From: Streptomyces griseoloalbus
GTDB lineage: Bacteria > Actinomycetota > Actinomycetes > Streptomycetales > Streptomycetaceae
Reading direction: 5' to 3'
Assembly (NCBI GenBank): GCA_014650015.1
Contig: BMUD01000021.1
Span: forward strand, 62,001-126,000
Length of the DNA: 64,000 nt
In this document: piece by piece, positions 41,841-48,164 of the stretch
How positions within the stretch are numbered: the stretch's first letter is position 1
Layout: every line of letters begins with the position of its first letter
The notes under the pieces: model-generated
Told to the model about the DNA's origin: nothing
The model's input: only the letters and a program-made list of their open reading frames with translations
Database searches by the model: none
Made by a program: the position numbers and the translations under genes

Positions 41841-41879
41841 CACGGCGGGGACCGGTCCACCGGACCGGTCCCCGCCGTG
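41841..41879 (+). terminator. Strong stem-loop terminator after the PPTase gene
   Basis: Perfect 18-bp stem CACGGCGGGGACCGGTCC (41841-41858) / GGACCGGTCCCCGCCGTG (41862-41879) with the loop ACC, 16 bp after the PPTase stop. Confidence 0.88.
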
Positions 41880-41986
41880 GTGTCGCGGCGTCCTCGCACG
41901 GTCCGGTGTCGCGAGGGGCCGGGGAACGCGACGCCTTCACCAATGACTCACCGACACCGGGCAGTTGTCGCGCTACGATCATCAGC

Positions 41987-42727
41987 GTGACCGCTCCGGA
42001 ACCGACCATCGTCGCCACCTCCGGAGGTCATCGCGTCGGCGCACGCACCCGGGTCCTCTTCGATGCCCTGGTCCACCACGCGGTCGATCTCTCCGGTGTG
42101 CACGGCAGACGCCCCCGCGTCCTCTACCTGGGCACGGCGGTGGGCGACGCCGAGCACGTCACGGCACGGGTGAGCGAGGCCGCCCGGGTGGCGGGCTTCG
42201 ACCTCACCCCGCTCCACCTCTTCCCGATGCCGAACGTGGACGACGTCGAGGGCACGGTGCTCGGCCACGACGTGGTCTGGGTGATGGGCGGCTCGGTGGC
42301 CAACCTGCTCGCCGTGTGGCGGGCGCACCGGCTGGACGAGATCCTGCGGCGCGCCTGGCGCGCCGGTGTGGTGCTCGCCGGGGTGAGCGCGGGTTCCCTC
42401 TGCTGGTACGAGGGCGGCACCACGGACTCCTTCGGCCCCGAACTCCGCCCGGTCACCAACGGGCTGGGGCTGCTGCCGTACGGCAACGGGGTGCACTACG
42501 ACAGCGACGGAGGCCGGCGTCCGCTGACCCACCGGCTGGTCGCCGAGGGCGTCTTCGCGACGGCGCACTGCACCGACGACGGTGTGGGGCTGGTCTACCG
42601 CGGCATCGAGCTGGTCGAGGCGGTGGCGGAGCAGCGGGGCAAGGGCGCCTACGTGGTGGTCCGGGACGGCGACGGGGTCGTGGAGGAGCGGATCGAGCCG
42701 CGGCTGCTGCCCGCGCCCCCCGGCTGA
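41987..42727 (+). CDS. Peptidase-E-like (S51) protein
   Basis: 246 aa, GTG at 41987. TACGAT (about 41974-41979) ends 7-8 bases upstream and no ribosome binding site is present, so the mRNA is probably leaderless. The fold is class I glutamine-amidotransferase-like: IVATSGGH, RVLYLGTAVGD, VWVMGGSVANLL, and the nucleophile elbow GVSAGSLCWYEGG with the catalytic Ser. Peptidase E cleaves Asp-X dipeptides. It could be housekeeping or could trim peptides from this cluster; its own terminator-bounded, leaderless unit argues for independent expression. Confidence 0.85.
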   Translation: MTAPEPTIVATSGGHRVGARTRVLFDALVHHAVDLSGVHGRRPRVLYLGTAVGDAEHVTARVSEAARVAGFDLTPLHLFPMPNVDDVEGTVLGHDVVWVMGGSVANLLAVWRAHRLDEILRRAWRAGVVLAGVSAGSLCWYEGGTTDSFGPELRPVTNGLGLLPYGNGVHYDSDGGRRPLTHRLVAEGVFATAHCTDDGVGLVYRGIELVEAVAEQRGKGAYVVVRDGDGVVEERIEPRLLPAPPG

Positions 42728-42822
42728 CCCCGGCCGCGGGGGAGGAGGGCGCCTGCGGCCGACGCGGCCTCGTGCCCACGGCTCCCGCCTCCGCGTCTTC
42801 GGGTTCTTCGGCATCAGCCGGG

Positions 42823-43452
42823 TCACACCAGGCCGTGGCGCACGGCGTGGGCGACGGCGTGGGCCCTGTTGCGGGCCTGTAGCCGGGCCATGATCTCGTA
42901 GACGACATTCTTGACGGTGTGTTCGGAGCAGCGCAGCAGCAGGGCGATGTCCGCGTTGCCGTGGCCCTCGGCCATGAGGCGCAGCACCGAGGCCTGACGT
43001 GCGGTCAGGGTGGGCCGACCGCCGCCGGTCGGGTCCCCGGGGCGTGGACCACTGGTCAGCAGGTGGGAGAGCTCCGGGTAGGGGATGCTCGGGTGCGGGT
43101 GGGCCGCGCGGCGCACCGCGGCCACCAGGTTCTCCTCGGTGAGGTCGGCGGCCCGCAGGACGACCGCCCCGGCCCGCAGCGCGAGCCGCAGGTCCGTCCG
43201 GCCGACGGTGTCGCACACGAGGACCAGTGGACCGGTGTCCCGCCGGCCGCGCAGGGCCCGGGCGGCGTCGGCGGTGGCGACCACGGTGACGGTCCCGGGC
43301 CCGGCGTGCTCCGGCGCGCAGGCCAGCCCGGCGCGGCGGGCCACGCTGCGGACGCGGTCCGCGCCGGGCGAGGGCGTGATGCGCAGGACGAAGGGTGGGG
43401 ACGTCGTGCCGGCACCGGGCACGGGGGGCGCGGCGGCCAGGGTCGCGGTCAC
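42823..43452 (-). CDS. LuxR-type regulator with degenerate receiver-like domain (second of pair)
   Basis: 209 aa, GTG at 43452 overlapping the stop of the other LuxR gene by four bases. The C-terminal helix-turn-helix is clear: LTARQASVLRLMAEGHGNADIALLLRCSEHTVKNVVYEIMARLQ in family terms, with the recognition helix SEHTVKNVVYEIM. The N-terminal part has the length of a receiver domain (VLRITPSPGADRVRSVARRAGL, VTVVATADAARAL) but the acidic pocket and the Lys are not found. It is likely to work without phosphorylation, perhaps as a heterodimer with its neighbour. Confidence 0.85.
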   Translation of the reverse strand: MTATLAAAPPVPGAGTTSPPFVLRITPSPGADRVRSVARRAGLACAPEHAGPGTVTVVATADAARALRGRRDTGPLVLVCDTVGRTDLRLALRAGAVVLRAADLTEENLVAAVRRAAHPHPSIPYPELSHLLTSGPRPGDPTGGGRPTLTARQASVLRLMAEGHGNADIALLLRCSEHTVKNVVYEIMARLQARNRAHAVAHAVRHGLV

Positions 43453-44060
43453 AGCAGGCCCGCCCGGAGCGCGTAGGCCACCGCGTGGGCGCGGTTGCGC
43501 AGCCGGAACCGCTGGGTGATGTCGTGGACCACGGTGGTCACGGTGCGCGGCGAGTAGGCGAGCCGCTGGGCGATCTCGGCCGTCTCGTGGCCGTCGGCGA
43601 GCAGCCGCAGCACCGAGCGTTCCCGGTCGGACAGCATGCCGTCGGTCCAGCCCCCGGTTCCGTGCCGGGCGTCGGCCGGGCGGTCCAGGAGCTGTTCGAG
43701 CAGGCGGGGTGGCAGGGTGCAGTCGTCGCGGGAGGCGGCCAGCACCGCGTGGGCGAGGCGGGGCGCGTCGGCGTCCCGGCGCGGCAGCAGGCCGCGGGCA
43801 CCGGCGGCGAGGGCGTGCAGGGCGTCGCCGGAGGCGAGGGCGCCCGCCACCAGGACGACGGCGGGACTGTGCGGCAGGGCGCGGGTGGCGCGCACCATGT
43901 CGAGTTCGGCCGGTCCGGTGCGGTCCACGGTGAGGACGGCGACCCGCGCGTCCGCGGGCTCGCACACGGTCAGGTCCGGGCAGGCCAGCAGGGTGGTGCG
44001 CGTTCCGGCCTCCAGTACCGGGTCGAGGGCGACCACGCCGACGGTTACGGGTGCTCCCAT
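43449..44060 (-). CDS. LuxR-type regulator with atypical receiver-like domain (first of pair)
   Basis: 203 aa, ATG at 44060. C-terminal helix-turn-helix: LSDRERSVLRLLADGHETAEIAQRL and YSPRTVTTVVHDITQRF. The N-terminal domain looks like a NarL-type receiver (VTVGVVALDPVLEAG, VAVLTVDRTGP, LAAGARGLLPRRDAD): an Asp at the phosphorylation position is possible, but one pocket acid and the conserved Lys (normally GYLLK) are missing. No histidine kinase is nearby. Divergent from the LanM-like gene, so the pair probably controls it. Confidence 0.87.
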   Translation of the reverse strand: MGAPVTVGVVALDPVLEAGTRTTLLACPDLTVCEPADARVAVLTVDRTGPAELDMVRATRALPHSPAVVLVAGALASGDALHALAAGARGLLPRRDADAPRLAHAVLAASRDDCTLPPRLLEQLLDRPADARHGTGGWTDGMLSDRERSVLRLLADGHETAEIAQRLAYSPRTVTTVVHDITQRFRLRNRAHAVAYALRAGLL

Positions 44061-44582
44061 CTGCTACTCCTAGGAAGTTCGTCCGCCCGGTCGTGCGCGC
44101 TCCGGGCCGGTTCTGCGGTGGGGACTGCGCACCACCGTGCCGTGGGCGGGGGGCGTCGGCATCGGTAACCGGTCCCCACCTTTCCGGCCGGCGGGGCCGC
44201 CCCCGTCGGTGGCGGTTGCCCCACGACCGCCTCGCCGCCCGTCGCACGGAGTCCGCCGGCGGGCCGGCGCGGCGGCGGTGATCTGCGGGCGGGGGTCCGG
44301 GGGCCGGTGCGGGGGCGGGCGCGAGCGGGCCCTGGGGGTCCGTGTCCCCAAGAGCGGGGGCACGGGGGTGTCGACGCACACGCCGGGGGCCGGCACCAGG
44401 GCCGAACGCGCAGAACCGCGTTTCCCCGCGGCGTCCGGGTACCCATGCGCACCAAGCGGGTGACCAGGCCGGTGACCTACGACTTCCCTGACCGGGGGCG
44501 GGCCGGCGGGCCGGGGGCCGCGCAGAATATGGGGGACGCTTACCCATGTGGGGGCCACCGGGGGTCTGCGACCTTCTTCCTC
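44061..44582. promoter_or_regulatory. Divergent region between LuxR pair and LanM-like gene
   Basis: 522 bp without a convincing gene. It should hold promoters for both directions. GAATAT near 44526-44531 could be a -10 for the LanM-like gene. Open frames here are Arg/Pro/Gly-rich; I looked for a second precursor peptide upstream of the LanM-like gene and saw none. Confidence 0.4.
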
Positions 44583-47500
44583 GTGACTGAGACCGCCAGC
44601 CTCCCCACTCTCCGGAGCGCCGATCTCCCGCCCTCGTGGTGGGCGCCGGCACTGTCCCTCGCGGAACGGCTCGACGCCCCCGGCCTTTCCGGGGCGTCCG
44701 CCGAAGCCGCCGACAGCCCCGCCCCGTGGGCCGTCGGGGACGCCGGGGGCTTCGCCCTGCGGCTGGCCCATCTCGGTGTGGACCGGGCCACGGCCGCGGC
44801 GCTGGCCGCCGAGCCCGCCGAGCGGCTGGCCGCCCGCGCCGCCAAGCCCGACTGGGCGCGGTACGCCGAAGCCGTCCTGGCCGGCGCCTCCCGGGAGCCG
44901 GCGGAGCCGGTCGGCCGAGGGGGCGAGGGGCCCGACGCCTTCGCCCCGGTCGTACGGCCGCTCGTCGCCGCCGCCACCGCGCGGCTGGCCGAGCGGCTGC
45001 CCGCGGACCGCGAACTCACCGTGTGGCGGGAGGCGCTCGCCTGCCGCCTGACGCACCAGCTGGTCCGTCAGGCGGCGCGGACCCTGGTCCACGAACTCGA
45101 CACGGCACGGCGCGGCGGACGACTGGCCGGTGCCGGCCCCCGTGAGCGGTTCGACGCCTTCGTCGCCGCCACGGGCACCCGGCAGGGCCTCGGCGCACTG
45201 TTCGCCTCCCGCCCGGTACTGGCCCGGATGCTCGCGCAGACCGCACTGGACGCGACCGTGGCCACCGCCGAGCTGGCGGCCCGTTTCGCGGCCGACCGGG
45301 AGGACCTGTCCGCCGGGCTCCTCGGCGGACGCGACCCGGGACCGCTCACCGGCGTGGATCTCGGCCGCGGGGACGCCCACGAGGGCAACCGGTCCGTCGC
45401 GGTCCTGCACTTCGCCGGCGAGCGGCTGGTCTACAAGCCGCGTCCGCTCGGCCAGCACGCCCTCCTCGACGACCTGGTGGGCTGGCTCAACGCCAAGGTG
45501 CCGGGGCTGGACCTGCGCACCCCGCGCAGTCTGCGCCGCGCGGCGTACGGCTGGCTGGAGTTCGTCGAGCACCGCTGGTGCCGGTCGGTGACCGAGACCG
45601 ACTCCTTCTACCGGCGCCAGGGCGCGCTGCTGGCCCTGCTGTACGCCGTGGACGGCGCCGACATGCACTACGAGAACGTCATCGCCTGCGGCGACCAGCC
45701 GGTCCTGGTGGACGCCGAGACGCTGCTGCACACCGGGCTCGCGCAGTCCATGACGGCGGGCCCCGATCCGGCGGCGGACGCGCTGCAGGCATCCGTGCAC
45801 CGCACCTGTCTGCTGCCGCACCTGCTGATCGGCGAGCACGGGGCTCTGGACATCTCCGCGCTCGGCCGGTCCACCGACGGCACCTACCCGAGCGAGGGCC
45901 TGCACTGGCGGGACAGCGGCCTGGACACCATGCGGGCCGTGCGCGGACCGCTGCTCAGCCCCGCGGCGCACAACCAGCCGCTGCCCGCCGGCCGCCTCCT
46001 GGAGGGCGCCGACCACCGGGCCGCGCTGCTGGAGGGCTTCCGTACCGCGTACACGGCACTCGCCGCCGACGGGCACGAACTCCTCGGCGAGGACGGCCCG
46101 TTGATGTCCGGTGCGGACCGTCCCGCACGGCTCGTCGCCCGCGCCACCCGCCTGTACGCCACACTCCTTGAGGAGTCCGCCCACCCGTCGCTGCTCGGCA
46201 ACGCGCTCGCCCGGGAGGGGGTCTTCGCGGTGCTGTGGACGGAGTCCGAGCACGACGAGGCGCGCCGGCGGCTGATCGAGCACGAGACGGCGGCGCTGTG
46301 GCGCGGCGACGTCCCGCTGTTCACACACCGGCCGTCGGGGACCGCGGTGCGGGCCGACGACGGCACGTGGCTGCCCGGCCTGCTGCCGGTGGCGGGCGTG
46401 GACTCGGTGCGGGAGAAGATCGCCCGGATGGACGAGGTCGACTGCCACGACCAGGAGTGGATCATCGCGGCCACGCTCGCGGCACGGGGCGCGGGGTCCC
46501 CGCTGGACCGGCCCCGGTCCGAACTGGCGGTGGAGCCGGTGCCGGCCGTCGCGCCCGACGCCTCCCGGCTGCTCGCCGCCGCGTGCGGGATCGCCGACGA
46601 GATCGCCGCCCGCGCGGTGCGGGACGGGGGCCGGACCAACTGGCTCGGCCTGGAGCGGGTGTCCGGCCCGCACTGGGCGGTGCTGCCGATGGGCGCCGGA
46701 CTCGCGCAGGGCTACTGCGGAGTGGCGCTCTTCCTGGCGCACACGGACGCGCTCGCCGGAGCGGGCCGGTACGCCGCGCTCGCCCGGGAGGCGGTCCGCC
46801 CGCTGCCCGCCCTGCTGAAGGCCCTGGCGGACGATCCCGAACTGAGCGCGGCGGCCGGGCCGGGCGCGTACGACGGTCTCGGCGGCATCGTGTACGCGGT
46901 GCTGCGGCTGTCGGCGCTGCTCGGCCCGGAGCCGGCGGACTGCCTGCCCGACGCGCTCACCGCCCTCGGACACGCCGCGTCCGCCTCACCCGATCCGGGC
47001 TTCGCCGGCGGCACGGCCGGAGCCCTGACCGCCGCCGTCGCCGTGCACGAGGCGACCGGCGACCCGGCGGCGCTGCGGCTGGCGGCCGCCCTGGCGGACC
47101 GGCTGCTCGGCGCGGTGTCCGGCCCCGACAGGGGCCCGGCGCCGGGGGCCATCGCCGCGAACGGCCTCCCCGCCGGTTTCGCCGACGGTGCCGCGGGCAT
47201 CGCGTGGGCCCTGCTGCGGTACGCCGCCCGCCGCCCCCGGGAGACCGCCGCGCACACGGCCGCCGCCCGGGCGCTGCTGGACACCGCGCTGCGGGGAACC
47301 GGGGCGGCCCCCGCGGACGCGTCCTGGTCCCGCGGGCTCTCCGGGGCGGTGGCCGTCGCCGCACACCTGCCCCCCGTACCCGGCCCGCCCGCCGCGGCCC
47401 GGCCGGCGGACCCCCACGTGCGACCCGACCTCAGCCTCGGGCACGGCACGCTCGGCACGCTGGAAGCCCTGGTCGTGAGCGCCGGACGGGGCGACCCGGC

Positions 47501-47699
47501 CGCCGCCGGAACGCTCGCCCGGCACGCCGGCCGGACACTCGCCCTCGTCGAGGCGCAGAACCACCGCTGCGCCACCCCCGACCACGTTCCCTCCCCCGGA
47601 CTGCTCGACGGGCTGTCCGGCATCGGGTACGGGCTGCTGCGCCTCGCCCACCCCGGCACCGTCCCGTCCGTCCTGCTCCTGTCCCACCCCGGCCACTGA
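44583..47699 (+). CDS. lanM: LanM-like class II lanthipeptide synthetase with zinc-less cyclase domain
   Basis: 1038 aa from the GTG at 44583; an in-frame ATG at 44529 is possible. N-terminal dehydratase (DUF4135): GDAHEGNR near 263, LVYKPR near 284, DMHYENVIA near 360, VLVDAETLL near 376, and ARLVARATRLYATLL near 520, so the residues needed for Ser/Thr phosphorylation and elimination in LanM enzymes all appear present. The C-terminal half keeps the LanC toroid repeats (GAYDGLGGIVYAVLRL, GFADGAAGIAWALLRY, GLLDGLSGIGYGLLRL) but the zinc site is changed: WCxG reads WSRG (Ser916) and CHG reads GHG (Gly953); only His954 remains. It should dehydrate but probably cannot use zinc to form thioether rings. 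The candidate substrate gene lies 79 bp downstream. Confidence 0.92.
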   Translation: MTETASLPTLRSADLPPSWWAPALSLAERLDAPGLSGASAEAADSPAPWAVGDAGGFALRLAHLGVDRATAAALAAEPAERLAARAAKPDWARYAEAVLAGASREPAEPVGRGGEGPDAFAPVVRPLVAAATARLAERLPADRELTVWREALACRLTHQLVRQAARTLVHELDTARRGGRLAGAGPRERFDAFVAATGTRQGLGALFASRPVLARMLAQTALDATVATAELAARFAADREDLSAGLLGGRDPGPLTGVDLGRGDAHEGNRSVAVLHFAGERLVYKPRPLGQHALLDDLVGWLNAKVPGLDLRTPRSLRRAAYGWLEFVEHRWCRSVTETDSFYRRQGALLALLYAVDGADMHYENVIACGDQPVLVDAETLLHTGLAQSMTAGPDPAADALQASVHRTCLLPHLLIGEHGALDISALGRSTDGTYPSEGLHWRDSGLDTMRAVRGPLLSPAAHNQPLPAGRLLEGADHRAALLEGFRTAYTALAADGHELLGEDGPLMSGADRPARLVARATRLYATLLEESAHPSLLGNALAREGVFAVLWTESEHDEARRRLIEHETAALWRGDVPLFTHRPSGTAVRADDGTWLPGLLPVAGVDSVREKIARMDEVDCHDQEWIIAATLAARGAGSPLDRPRSELAVEPVPAVAPDASRLLAAACGIADEIAARAVRDGGRTNWLGLERVSGPHWAVLPMGAGLAQGYCGVALFLAHTDALAGAGRYAALAREAVRPLPALLKALADDPELSAAAGPGAYDGLGGIVYAVLRLSALLGPEPADCLPDALTALGHAASASPDPGFAGGTAGALTAAVAVHEATGDPAALRLAAALADRLLGAVSGPDRGPAPGAIAANGLPAGFADGAAGIAWALLRYAARRPRETAAHTAAARALLDTALRGTGAAPADASWSRGLSGAVAVAAHLPPVPGPPAAARPADPHVRPDLSLGHGTLGTLEALVVSAGRGDPAAAGTLARHAGRTLALVEAQNHRCATPDHVPSPGLLDGLSGIGYGLLRLAHPGTVPSVLLLSHPGH

Positions 47700-47778
47700 C
47701 CGGCCAGGCACCCCAGAACCACGGCACTTCCACCTCCACCCCAGTACCCCCCGTACGGACACCAGAAGGGGATCACCG

Positions 47779-47973
47779 ATGGACCAGCACCTGAACACCG
47801 CCGCCGACTCCGCCGCGAACGCCGCCGAGGAGCAGGACGCGGCGGGCGGGATCATGCTCACCGGCCGCAACCGCGCCTGCGCCCGCGCCCGCGTCCTGGC
47901 CGGGATGGTGCTGACCAGCGGCGTCGTCATCACGCTGACCTCGGTGGACACCTCGGTCTCCGTGCCGAACTGA
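47779..47973 (+). CDS. Candidate precursor peptide for the LanM-like enzyme
   Basis: 64 aa, ATG at 47779 with AAGGGG upstream, 79 bp after the LanM-like gene. The N-terminal 24 residues are acidic and Ala-rich and end in DAAGG, like a leader with a double-Gly site. Then comes a basic stretch with the only Cys (RNRACARARV) and a C-terminal tail SGVVITLTSVDTSVSVPN rich in Ser/Thr and Val. From GMVLTS to the end there are eight Ser/Thr in about 22 residues and no Cys, which fits a dehydrating enzyme that does not cyclise. Where the leader ends is unclear. It might instead be a scaffold peptide for tRNA-dependent extension by the LanB-like proteins. Confidence 0.7.
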   Translation: MDQHLNTAADSAANAAEEQDAAGGIMLTGRNRACARARVLAGMVLTSGVVITLTSVDTSVSVPN

Positions 47974-48000
47974 CCCCGCGCGGTCGTCACTTCGCGTGAG

Positions 48001-48029
48001 GGCGCGGGCCCGCCGGGCGGGCCCGCGCC
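48001..48029 (+). terminator. Stem-loop terminator after the precursor peptide gene
   Basis: Perfect 12-bp stem GGCGCGGGCCCG (48001-48012) / CGGGCCCGCGCC (48018-48029) with a 5-base loop, 28 bp after the peptide stop. It closes the lanM-peptide unit. Confidence 0.8.
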
Positions 48030-48164
48030 GCGGTGCGTCCGGCGGGATATCCGCTTCCGCTCCGGTGTACGCCGGTTCGCGTCGCGGCCGGGCGGGAGCA
48101 CGGTGCGTGACCCCGCCGATGCGGTCTGCCCCGTATCCCGACATCCTGATTATCATCTGCGTTC

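Noticed and set aside
41987..42727. Peptidase-E-like protein as the leader peptidase of the cluster
   Set aside because: Family members cleave Asp-X dipeptides, and the gene is isolated by a strong terminator and its own leaderless start, so the link is not supported.
44061..44582. Second precursor peptide upstream of lanM
   Set aside because: All small frames here are Arg/Pro/Gly-rich and lack ribosome binding sites or leader-like features.
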